From the NCBI GenBank assembly GCA_018267275.1, contig JAFDYV010000003.1, positions 310,001 through 374,000 of the forward strand: DNA of 64,000 nt. Direction: 5' to 3'. A program made the translations under genes and the position numbers. Within the stretch, counting starts at the first letter, position 1, and each line of letters starts with the position of its first letter. The notes beneath the pieces were generated by a model that was not told the DNA's origin, searched no databases, and saw only the letters and a list, made by a program, of their open reading frames with translations. This document shows, in pieces, positions 26,896 through 34,480 of the stretch. This stretch comes from Bacteroidota bacterium (GTDB taxonomy: Bacteria > Bacteroidota > Bacteroidia > Cytophagales > Cyclobacteriaceae).

Positions 26896-28314
26896 CTATC
26901 GCAGGTCAAGCCTCACCACATTCTCTACATGAATTGTATGCGGGAACATGTCCACCGGCTGAACCTGCGTAATCACATACTTCTCTGCTAATATTTTCAA
27001 ATCCCGGGCTTGCGTGGCGGGGTTACAACTCACATAAACAATGCGATTGGGTGCCACTTCCAATAGCATCTTGGTCACATCTTCGTGCATGCCGGCACGG
27101 GGCGGGTCGGTGATCACTACATCAGGCTTCCCATTCTCTTTCAGAAAAGAATCTTTTAGCAGGTCTTTTATGTCGCCAGCAAAAAAAACAGTGTTATCGA
27201 TCTGATTGATTTGCGAGTTGATTTTTGCGTCATCGATGGCGGCCGCGACATATTCAAGGCCCACAACTTTGGCAGCATCACGCGCCACAAAATTTGCGAT
27301 GGTGCCGGTGCCTGTGTACAAATCATACACTAACTCATTACCGGTGAGGGCCGCCATCTTCCATGCAATTTTATAAAGCTCAAATGCTTGTGCCGGGTTG
27401 GTTTGATAAAACGACTTTGGTCCAACCCTAAATTGCAACTCACCATCGGCTGCGGGCAGCCGCATTTTTTCAGTGATGTAAGGGTTGCCGCGCCAACAAA
27501 TGATATCTAAGTCAGCAAATGTGTCGTTACGTTTGCCATTTATGATATAATTGATGCTTGTTACTTGCGGAAAGTTCTCTGCAATGGCAGCAAGGATCTT
27601 CTCCGTCCACTCCATTTTGTCGTATGTCACCTGTAAGATCACCATCACTTCTCCCGCCAAAGTGGATCGGATGGTGAGTGTCCGTAAAAAGCCAATTTGC
27701 TTTCGGAGGTCGAAGAAGGGGATATCATTCTCCATTGCCACTTGCCGCACTTGCACACGAATGGCATTTGATGGATCGGGCTGCAAATGGCATTGCTTCA
27801 CGTCAAAAACCCGGTCGTACATTTTTGGAATATGGTACCCCAAGCCTACCTCGTACGTTTTGTTTTCAATGGCTACGTTCAATTCTTCTTTGGTGAGCCA
27901 ACGATTTGCAGTAAACGTATAGTCTAGCTTATTGCGATAGTATCGAGTAGAAGCCGATGCCACGATAGGCTGAATCGGAGGCAGTTGAAGTCCACCGATG
28001 CGCTCAAGGTTATCTACCACCTGCTGCTGTTTATACTTTAGCTGCTCCGCATATTGAATGTGTTGCCATACACACCCACCACACAGGCCAAAGTGCTCGC
28101 AAAATGGTTGATCTCGGTGTTCAGAAAATTTCTGAACAGACACAACGCGCGCCTCCAAGAAATTACTCTTTATTTTGGTGAGTTCAATATCCACAACATC
28201 GCCCGGTGCGCCACCATCTATAAATGCGACTTTGCCATCGAGACGAGCAATGCACTTGCCCTCGGCTGCCATGGTTTCGATGATGATATTGGTGAGTCGA
28301 TCGCCTTTTTTCAC
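26896..28314 (-). CDS. rlmD: 23S rRNA (uracil-5-)-methyltransferase RlmD/RumA family
   Basis: A 472-residue SAM-dependent tRNA/rRNA uracil-C5 methyltransferase. It has an N-terminal TRAM domain (1-60), four cysteines for an iron-sulphur cluster (Cys72, Cys78, Cys81 and Cys175), a SAM-binding motif VYDLYTGTGTIANFVA and the catalytic Cys in VYVSCNPATQARDL. The start is GTG at 28314. The U1939 specificity is inferred from the family; Bacteroidota can carry more than one RumA-like enzyme. It stands upstream of the ilv leader on the same strand and divergent from the surface-protein gene. Confidence 0.9.
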   Translation of the reverse strand: MKKGDRLTNIIIETMAAEGKCIARLDGKVAFIDGGAPGDVVDIELTKIKSNFLEARVVSVQKFSEHRDQPFCEHFGLCGGCVWQHIQYAEQLKYKQQQVVDNLERIGGLQLPPIQPIVASASTRYYRNKLDYTFTANRWLTKEELNVAIENKTYEVGLGYHIPKMYDRVFDVKQCHLQPDPSNAIRVQVRQVAMENDIPFFDLRKQIGFLRTLTIRSTLAGEVMVILQVTYDKMEWTEKILAAIAENFPQVTSINYIINGKRNDTFADLDIICWRGNPYITEKMRLPAADGELQFRVGPKSFYQTNPAQAFELYKIAWKMAALTGNELVYDLYTGTGTIANFVARDAAKVVGLEYVAAAIDDAKINSQINQIDNTVFFAGDIKDLLKDSFLKENGKPDVVITDPPRAGMHEDVTKMLLEVAPNRIVYVSCNPATQARDLKILAEKYVITQVQPVDMFPHTIHVENVVRLDLR

Positions 28315-28386
28315 AGGCTGCGAAATTACGATAAAGTTGACTTTCTAAGCGAAGAAATATTAGCTACCTTTCCATTCGGTTTTATT

Positions 28387-31098
28387 ATGAAAAAGGCAGT
28401 CTTTACGCTTTTACTATTGATTACATTTCCAGTAATGGCCTCGCACATTGTGGGTGGCGAATTTGAATTGGTATACATCAGCGGCAGTACCTATCGATTA
28501 AGTGTGATATTGTATTTTGATAAAATCAACGGTATTCCCGGAGCGAAGGACTTCAACATCTTGGCCACCATTTATCGAAAAAAAGACAATGTTGTGATGG
28601 GCTCACATAACCTGCCCATACTTTCAGACGTTGAGGTGCCTTACTCGCAACCGGGGTGCGCCAATACTTCACTCAAGACAAACCGCTTATTTTATTCTGC
28701 TAACATTACGCTTGCCAGCGATGTTTATAACGATCCAGACGGCTATTATGTGTCATGGCAACGGTGCTGCCGCAACTACACAATTGATAACATCTATAGC
28801 TTGGCAAACAGCAGTTCGTTGTATGCCGGCCAGACTTTTTACTTAGAGTTTCCGGCCGTGGTAAAAGACGGAAAACCTTTTATCAATTCATCACCCAGAT
28901 TGTTCCCTCCACTAAGCGATTACGCATGTCCCTTTAGACAATTTTATGTAAATTTTGCCGGTGTTGACGATGACAAAGACTCTTTGGTATACTCATTGGT
29001 AACGCCACTCAACACAAAATCAACGAACCCCTCCCCTTCACCCCGGCCCTACCCTGACGTTATTTGGCGGCCTGGCTTTTCATTAAACAACATTATGAAT
29101 GGACAGCCTGATTTGAAAATCAGCAAAGACGGACTGTTGACGGTGACGCCAACGCTGCAAGGTTTATTCGTTTTTGCTGTGAAGGTGGAAGAGTTTAGAA
29201 AAGGCGTTAAGATTGGCGAAAGCAGGCGCGACTTTCAAATGCTCGCCACTGAGAGCAATGCCTGCCGAGCAAGCTTTCCACCTGTTGCAATGGGCACCAC
29301 TAACGCCCCAGGCGATGTGACACCTAGAAAAAAGATTGAACTTACTTACGATGTTGATGACCCAGCGCAAAATCGGTGTGTTAAGATCCTGGTTTCCGAC
29401 AACACATCGACCGAAGCGAATTCAAACTTGGAGGAAAAAGTTAGCATTCGGGCCGTGCCGCTGAATTTCAAAACAGATAACTTGAACGAAATACTACCGG
29501 CTATCACTACAGACGTAGTGCGAAATGGTAGTACAAAGGAGTTTATGGTGTGTTTCCCTCAATGCCCTTACACCAACGGGCCATATCAGGTCGGGATCAT
29601 TACCTTTGATGACACCTGCCCACAACCGCTGCTTGATACGCTTAAGATAACGGTAAATGTTACAACCCAAAACAGACGCGCGCGATTCACAAGTCCAACC
29701 ACCAAAACGATTAGTGAAACTGTACGAGAAGGTGAAACAAGAAGTTGGAATATTGAAGGAATTGATGCAGACAATGATTTGCTCACGCTCGCCTACACGA
29801 CCAATGGTTTCAAAATGGAGGACTTCGGCTTTCGTTTCTCCAACGCAGATTTCTCTACACGTCAAGGACCGGTGCAAAACACATTGATTTGGGAGCCCGA
29901 GTGCGACAAGTATCCATTTTTTAGGCAGAGTAATTTCAAGTTCCGTTTCTTATTGGACGACACGGATTTACCTTGCAAACTCAATCCGCCAGATACACTA
30001 ACATTTGACCTGTATTTCCAAGAATTTCCAAAGAATGCAAGCCCCACTATTTCAACGGATGGGCTAGGAGCACCGCCCAACGCAACCAAAATCAAAGTTG
30101 AGAGAAAGATTTTTGAACCGCTGAACTTTAGCGTGCGTGCAAATGATGTAGACAATGATTTTTTGGTACTTAGCGGCAGAGGCGTTGGGTTTAATATGAG
30201 CGACTTTGGTTTGGCATTCCCGAACACAAACGGAAATGGAATCGTTGCCGCTAACTTCAGTTGGAATATCACCTGCAATAAACTCGATTTAACCAAAAAA
30301 GATACCTACACTTTCAAGTTCATTGTAGTTGATAACTTAAACCGATGTCGGTTTTACAAAGCCGATACCGTGGATGTAGAAGTTAAGATTTTAAAGCCTG
30401 ACAACGTGAAACCTGTGGTGACAGCTATCCGCAACTCTCAACAAATAAACTTAGGAGCTACGACAGAATATTTTCTGGGCTCACCGCTTGAAATCAATCT
30501 AATTGGTACTGATGCTGACCGTTCGCCAACCGACTCGTTGAGTTTGAGTTTGATTGAAGCCGATGGCGATCTAAAACCCGAAGGCTTTTCATTCAAAAAT
30601 ATAAAGGGAACGAGTGGACTACAATCCATTTTTTATTGGCAGCCCACTTGTTCGATTTTTAAGAACAACGTATTCAGCAATACCTACTCCTTCAAATTCG
30701 GCATACAAGACAACCGCTGTTTTAATCAAAAGGCCGATACTCTTTCTTTCAATATATCAGTTAGCGATGTGGGATTAAACCAAAAACCTTTTTATATGCC
30801 GAACATCATCACCCCAAATGGCGACAAGCGCAACGACTATCTGGCATTAGAAGGGATTGATGACGAACTAACGGACCCGGAGACGGGCAGTTTAGATGAA
30901 AAAGTATCTCTGCCGTTAGACAACTGCGTGCAAAAATTTCAATCGATTAAGATTTTTAATCGTTGGGGCGATTTGGTCTTTCAAAGCACGGATCGAAAAT
31001 TCAGGTGGTACGCCTCGCAAGAGTCTTCGGGGGTTTACTATTATGTGGTGAAATACAACAACCGCGAATATAAAAGCCCAATCTCAGTGCGTTACTAG
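28387..31098 (+). CDS. large secreted surface protein with type B (gliding-type) C-terminal sorting domain
   Basis: A 903-residue exported protein from the ATG at 28387 (MKKAVFTLLLLITFPVMASH signal); a longer frame to 28054 runs through rlmD and is rejected. The mature protein is a series of beta-sandwich domains, and several similar blocks of about 110 residues are visible in residues 400-800 with DNDFL/DADNDLL calcium-loop-like segments. It ends in the gliding-motility-associated domain: NIITPNGDKRNDYLALEGI, IFNRWGDLVF and SSGVYYYVVKYN. Type IX secretion and attachment to the cell surface are therefore expected. Confidence 0.88.
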   Translation: MKKAVFTLLLLITFPVMASHIVGGEFELVYISGSTYRLSVILYFDKINGIPGAKDFNILATIYRKKDNVVMGSHNLPILSDVEVPYSQPGCANTSLKTNRLFYSANITLASDVYNDPDGYYVSWQRCCRNYTIDNIYSLANSSSLYAGQTFYLEFPAVVKDGKPFINSSPRLFPPLSDYACPFRQFYVNFAGVDDDKDSLVYSLVTPLNTKSTNPSPSPRPYPDVIWRPGFSLNNIMNGQPDLKISKDGLLTVTPTLQGLFVFAVKVEEFRKGVKIGESRRDFQMLATESNACRASFPPVAMGTTNAPGDVTPRKKIELTYDVDDPAQNRCVKILVSDNTSTEANSNLEEKVSIRAVPLNFKTDNLNEILPAITTDVVRNGSTKEFMVCFPQCPYTNGPYQVGIITFDDTCPQPLLDTLKITVNVTTQNRRARFTSPTTKTISETVREGETRSWNIEGIDADNDLLTLAYTTNGFKMEDFGFRFSNADFSTRQGPVQNTLIWEPECDKYPFFRQSNFKFRFLLDDTDLPCKLNPPDTLTFDLYFQEFPKNASPTISTDGLGAPPNATKIKVERKIFEPLNFSVRANDVDNDFLVLSGRGVGFNMSDFGLAFPNTNGNGIVAANFSWNITCNKLDLTKKDTYTFKFIVVDNLNRCRFYKADTVDVEVKILKPDNVKPVVTAIRNSQQINLGATTEYFLGSPLEINLIGTDADRSPTDSLSLSLIEADGDLKPEGFSFKNIKGTSGLQSIFYWQPTCSIFKNNVFSNTYSFKFGIQDNRCFNQKADTLSFNISVSDVGLNQKPFYMPNIITPNGDKRNDYLALEGIDDELTDPETGSLDEKVSLPLDNCVQKFQSIKIFNRWGDLVFQSTDRKFRWYASQESSGVYYYVVKYNNREYKSPISVRY

Positions 31099-31818
31099 TT
31101 ACAACTTTACTTCCCGCAGTTGACAACGCTTGATATAGCCAACTTTGTCGCGCCATATCACGCGTTGCCAAACATCTGTTGCGCCTGTTACCTGCAGGCG
31201 ATGGCCGTCCGACAATACCTCAACAACGGTTCCTCCTGCCGAAGGCGCGTCTAAAACATACGTTCGGGGGCCATCAACGATTGCCGTGGAACGCTCGTTC
31301 AAAAAGTTACTCGCTACAAATGAAAAAATCAGCAAGCCGATAGCGACAAATGCCAACGGTAAAAAAACAGCATTCCTGTTCCTTTGCACAAATGCCAGCG
31401 TCAACAAAAAACCGCTAAGCGCTACCGCCAAAAAAGATATTGACGAGAAATTTCTTTGCCACCACTCCTTTACAACATGCCGCTGCGACAAAGTGTAGCC
31501 CTCAAGCTGTTTTTTTTGGGCTAATTCTTCCATTTTTCCAAGCGCCTGCTCATCGCCCGAAGCCAAATGGTACAAGTTCAAATAGTATAGGCAAGAGCCT
31601 ATGTGACCAAGGCCTTCTTGGATATAGGCCATCTTGAGTAACATGGCCGTTGTGTAATTTTTTTCGGATAAAACAGACTGATAAAGAACAAAAGCTTGGG
31701 TGTATTGCTTGGCACGAAACAAAGAATCGGCCTGCTGCAGTTTACCACTTGTAGACTGAGCCGCGGCCACCCAGGGGAGAAGACAAACGAGAACAATTTT
31801 TAAGAAACGGATTTGCAT
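31099..31818 (-). CDS. BatE-like TPR and SH3b membrane protein
   Basis: A 239-residue protein with an N-terminal signal (RFLKIVLVCLLPWVAAAQ), TPR-like helices (about 25-110), two adjoining membrane segments (about 123-150 and 152-172) and a C-terminal SH3b domain ending WQRVIWRDKVGYIKRCQL. This order matches BatE of the Bacteroides aerotolerance clusters, but the BatA-D genes are not present here, so the role is uncertain. Its stop codon adjoins the stop of the surface-protein gene. Confidence 0.75.
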   Translation of the reverse strand: MQIRFLKIVLVCLLPWVAAAQSTSGKLQQADSLFRAKQYTQAFVLYQSVLSEKNYTTAMLLKMAYIQEGLGHIGSCLYYLNLYHLASGDEQALGKMEELAQKKQLEGYTLSQRHVVKEWWQRNFSSISFLAVALSGFLLTLAFVQRNRNAVFLPLAFVAIGLLIFSFVASNFLNERSTAIVDGPRTYVLDAPSAGGTVVEVLSDGHRLQVTGATDVWQRVIWRDKVGYIKRCQLREVKL

Positions 31819-31842
31819 AATCTTGCGATTCGATTACCTTTG
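31813..31842 (+). promoter_or_regulatory. promoter of the tRNA-Lys gene
   Basis: TTG at 31813-31815, 19 bases, then TACCTTTG at 31835-31842 match the Bacteroidota promoter pattern (TTG-N19-TAnnTTTG). Transcription would begin near 31849, about 80 bases before the mature tRNA. Confidence 0.6.
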
Positions 31843-31929
31843 CGACCTCAATTACGGAAATGCCTTTTAAACGGGCAAATCGATAGTTGAAAAGAGACAT
31901 CACCCGAGCAACAGCAACGGTGTTTTTAA

Positions 31930-32002
31930 GATCTCGTAGCTCAGTCGGTAGAGCATTACACTTTTAATGTAAGGGTCCTGGGTTCGAATCCCAGCGGGAT
32001 CA
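31930..32002 (+). tRNA. tRNA-Lys(TTT)
   Basis: All four stems can be drawn: acceptor GATCTCG/CGGGATC (one G-U pair), D arm around AGCTCAGTCGGTAGAGC, anticodon stem TTACA/TGTAA with loop CTTTTAA (anticodon TTT), and T arm GGGTTCGAATCCC. The discriminator base is A, and CCA is not encoded. It is followed by a terminator at 32005, and the integrase begins 219 bp later, so its 3' half is the probable attachment site. Confidence 0.97.
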
Positions 32003-32004
32003 CT

Positions 32005-32029
32005 AAGGGGCGAACATCCGCCCCTTTTT
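32005..32029 (+). terminator. terminator of the tRNA-Lys gene
   Basis: An 8-bp stem AAGGGGCG (32005-32012) / CGCCCCTT (32019-32026), a 6-base loop and TTTTTC give a canonical rho-independent terminator directly after the tRNA. Confidence 0.85.
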
Positions 32030-32103
32030 CATTTCACACCTTATGTTTTCGCTCAATTTCGAAGGTGGCGAATCCATAAAACAACAAACAAAACCATCTG
32101 ATT

Positions 32104-32148
32104 TGTGACCAATCCTGTGACCAATGCACATGAGGTATATTGGTCACA
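32104..32148 (+). repeat. triple TGTGACCAAT site in the attachment region
   Basis: The 10-base word TGTGACCAAT occurs at 32104-32113 and 32116-32125 (12 bases apart), and once inverted at 32139-32148 (ATTGGTCACA). The cluster lies between the tRNA and the integrase. It may be an arm-type binding site for the recombinase or an operator for its promoter. The rest of 32030-32220 shows no gene. Confidence 0.55.
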
Positions 32149-32220
32149 GAATCTTACGTAAGGTCTTTCGATTGATTTACTGCTCCGCTATGGAACGAGG
32201 TAACCTTAACTCATATTGTT

Positions 32221-33480
32221 ATGAACCTCAATCAAAAATTCACCGTTCGCTTTTGGCTGAACAAAAGAAAAGTAAACAGCCATGGGCTTGTGCCTATATG
32301 GGCGCGTATCACCATTGATGGAAGGATTGCAGAGTGTTCTTCTATGAAACAAGTGATGCTTGAGTATTGGGATGCAGAAAACAATTGTGTTGCAAAGGAA
32401 TGCCCAAGTGCCAAAGAGATCAACAAGCATCTTGTGTTGGTGGAAGCAGAAATCACGAAGCACTATAATGTATTGGCTGCTACCCAAGAGTATGTTACCC
32501 CTGAAGAGGTAAAAAAATCTTACAAAGGAATCAAACCTGAACAAAAGACTTTTCTTCAGGTGTTTGACCAATTCATGGAGCACATGGCCGATAAAGTGGA
32601 GGTAGGCGATATCAAGGCCACACGCTACAATCGATTCGACATATTAAAAGGCAAATGTGTTTCATTTCTGAAGCTCAAACTAAAAAAGTCGGACATCGAA
32701 GTCAGTGAAGCAAAACTTAACTTCATCACTGAGTTTCAGCAGTATTTACGGACGGTCGAAAAAATTGGCCATAACACCGCGATGAAGTATGCAAAGGACT
32801 TGAAGCAAGTAATGGAGTATGCTGTGACCCTGGAGTATGTGCCGTCCAATAAGTTTACAAATTTTAAGTGCACGTACAAACGGACTAAGCGGGAGTTTTT
32901 GGAAAGTGAAGAATTACAGGCTATGTATGAGAAACCTATGCCCGTGACTCGGTTGGAAGAGGTGCGTGACTGTTACATATTTGTTTGCTATACCGGTTAC
33001 TCTTACTCCGATGCCGAAGCCTTGGGACCTGATCATATAGCTGTTGGAATTGATGGCCGCAAATGGATCATCCGGGATAGACAAAAAACGGATACGACAG
33101 GGAATATTCCATTGTTGCCCATTCCCCTGGAGATTATTGATAAATATAGAAATCATCCTTACTGTAAAGCCAATCGCAAACTGTTACCACTGAACAGCAA
33201 TCAGCGCTACAATGGCTATCTAAAAGAAGTGGCAGATATATGTGGCATCAAAAAGAATCTTACCAGCCACACCGCTCGCCACACATTTGCTACCACTGTG
33301 CTGCTTACGAATGATGTGCCCATGGAGACTACAATGGAACTGTTGGGTCATACGGACATTCGAACTACTCAGATTTATGGAAAGATTGTTCAGAAGAAAA
33401 TTAGCAAGGATATGGAACTTCTCCGGGCGAAAATGGCTCAAGGCGGCTCGCAATTACAACAAATTTCAACTTCACCATAG
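32221..33480 (+). CDS. tyrosine recombinase (CTnDOT-like integrase)
   Basis: A 419-residue site-specific integrase. It has an N-terminal arm-binding domain (about 5-95), a SAM-like core-binding domain (about 110-215) and a catalytic domain with Lys289, His350-x2-Arg353, His377 and nucleophile Tyr386 (TTQIYGKI). The first catalytic arginine is not at its usual place: the motif reads TGYSYSD, with Ser261. Loss of this Arg is known in the CTnDOT integrase and its relatives. The start at 32221 gives the full arm-binding domain. Its position beside tRNA-Lys implies that it catalysed integration there. Confidence 0.92.
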   Translation: MNLNQKFTVRFWLNKRKVNSHGLVPIWARITIDGRIAECSSMKQVMLEYWDAENNCVAKECPSAKEINKHLVLVEAEITKHYNVLAATQEYVTPEEVKKSYKGIKPEQKTFLQVFDQFMEHMADKVEVGDIKATRYNRFDILKGKCVSFLKLKLKKSDIEVSEAKLNFITEFQQYLRTVEKIGHNTAMKYAKDLKQVMEYAVTLEYVPSNKFTNFKCTYKRTKREFLESEELQAMYEKPMPVTRLEEVRDCYIFVCYTGYSYSDAEALGPDHIAVGIDGRKWIIRDRQKTDTTGNIPLLPIPLEIIDKYRNHPYCKANRKLLPLNSNQRYNGYLKEVADICGIKKNLTSHTARHTFATTVLLTNDVPMETTMELLGHTDIRTTQIYGKIVQKKISKDMELLRAKMAQGGSQLQQISTSP

Positions 33481-33529
33481 TTTGTATCTTTGATAAATTA
33501 TTTTCACTTCATATTGAGTTGATTAGCGC

Positions 33530-34105
33530 ATGACCCTCTACATCAAAAACATGGTTTGCAACCGCTGTATTATGGTGGTTCGGCAGGAATTGGAAAAGCA
33601 AGGGTTTCATCCACAAAAGGTATCATTGGGTGAGGTTATCCTGGAAGAAAATCAACTTAATGAAGTGCAGATAGCCCGCTTGGATACTTCCCTGGTTGCC
33701 TTGGGTTTCGAACGGATTGACGACCGCAAGGCGAGGCTGATTGAATCAGTCAAAAACCGGGTGATTCAAAAAATTCATCACGCAGACGCTGTCAACTTAA
33801 AATTCAATTGGTCAACAGTACTTGCCGAAGAATTGAATGTGGACTATAATGTCCTTAGCAGTCTCTTTTCTTCGGTAGAAGGCATCACGTTAGAACAATT
33901 CATTATCCGCCAGAAAATTGAACGCGTAAAGGAGTTGATATTCTATGATGAACTAAACTTCAGCGAAATTGCCAACCGTTTGGGTTATAGCAGCGTAGCT
34001 CATCTCTCAGCACAGTTTAAAAAAGTGACAGGTTTTACGCCTTCAGAGTTAAAGAAATCAAGAGATATTGACCAGAAGCGGAAACCTTTGGACAATATCA
34101 ATTAA
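33530..34105 (+). CDS. HMA-AraC fusion transcriptional regulator (short form)
   Basis: A 191-residue protein. Residues 1-65 look like a heavy-metal-associated (ferredoxin-like) domain with M-x-C-x2-C as MVCNRC (Cys10, Cys13). Residues about 85-185 form an AraC-type helix-turn-helix (EFIIRQ analogue EQFIIRQKIERVKELIF, then FSEIANRLGYSSVAHLSAQFKKVTGFTPSELKK). The metal domain probably reports copper or a similar ion to the DNA-binding part. It is the first cargo gene after the integrase and lies upstream of CopA, its likely target. A paralogue lies at 57967. Confidence 0.85.
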   Translation: MTLYIKNMVCNRCIMVVRQELEKQGFHPQKVSLGEVILEENQLNEVQIARLDTSLVALGFERIDDRKARLIESVKNRVIQKIHHADAVNLKFNWSTVLAEELNVDYNVLSSLFSSVEGITLEQFIIRQKIERVKELIFYDELNFSEIANRLGYSSVAHLSAQFKKVTGFTPSELKKSRDIDQKRKPLDNIN

Positions 34106-34113
34106 CCCTGCCC

Positions 34114-34341
34114 CTAATTCTCTGCGATTTCATCAATGATGCTCTCGATCATAAGTTTAACATCGAACGTGTTTTCAATCCCTTTCAAATATTCCTCTGG
34201 ATTAGCTATAAGGCGGTGTTTGAAGTCCGTGATCAAATCAGCAAATTGCCTATGAGACACTTTTGCTTTGGTTATTTTAAGATTCTTCAAATGAGGACTT
34301 AAGGCTTCCCTAAGTGATCTCTTCATTTCAATAGTAGTCAT
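34114..34341 (-). CDS. possible small protein, unknown function
   Basis: A 75-codon frame from ATG at 34341, convergent with the HMA-AraC gene and 8 bp from its stop. The product is charged and helical (MTTIEMKRSLREALSPHLKNLKITKAKV, ending IIDEIAEN) with no signal or Cys. It is not recognised and has no visible ribosome-binding site. It fills most of an otherwise empty 375-bp gap, so it may be a real small gene or a chance frame. Confidence 0.35.
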   Translation of the reverse strand: MTTIEMKRSLREALSPHLKNLKITKAKVSHRQFADLITDFKHRLIANPEEYLKGIENTFDVKLMIESIIDEIAEN

Positions 34342-34393
34342 ATCCAATAAATACTTGGACGAATATCAAAAGCATAAATATCTATTTGAAAAG

Positions 34394-34441
34394 ATCAGAA
34401 ATTCTATAACTTTTTTCAGTTATAGTATAATACTTTCTGAT
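34394..34441. promoter_or_regulatory. nested inverted repeats upstream of copA
   Basis: ATCAGAAA (34394-34401) pairs with TTTCTGAT (34434-34441), and inside it CTATAAC (34404-34410) pairs with GTTATAG (34419-34425). The element lies 40 bp before the copA start and is a candidate operator for the adjacent HMA-AraC regulator. Confidence 0.5.
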
Positions 34442-34480
34442 TAGATGTAATCGATTTTTGTAGTTCAAAAGAGTAGAACA

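Noticed and set aside
28054..28386. An upstream extension of the surface-protein frame
   Set aside because: It runs through the rlmD gene on the other strand, while a strong signal peptide begins at the ATG at 28387.
32124..32318. A 64-codon frame overlapping the integrase start
   Set aside because: It overlaps the arm-binding domain of the integrase in another frame and has no recognisable feature.
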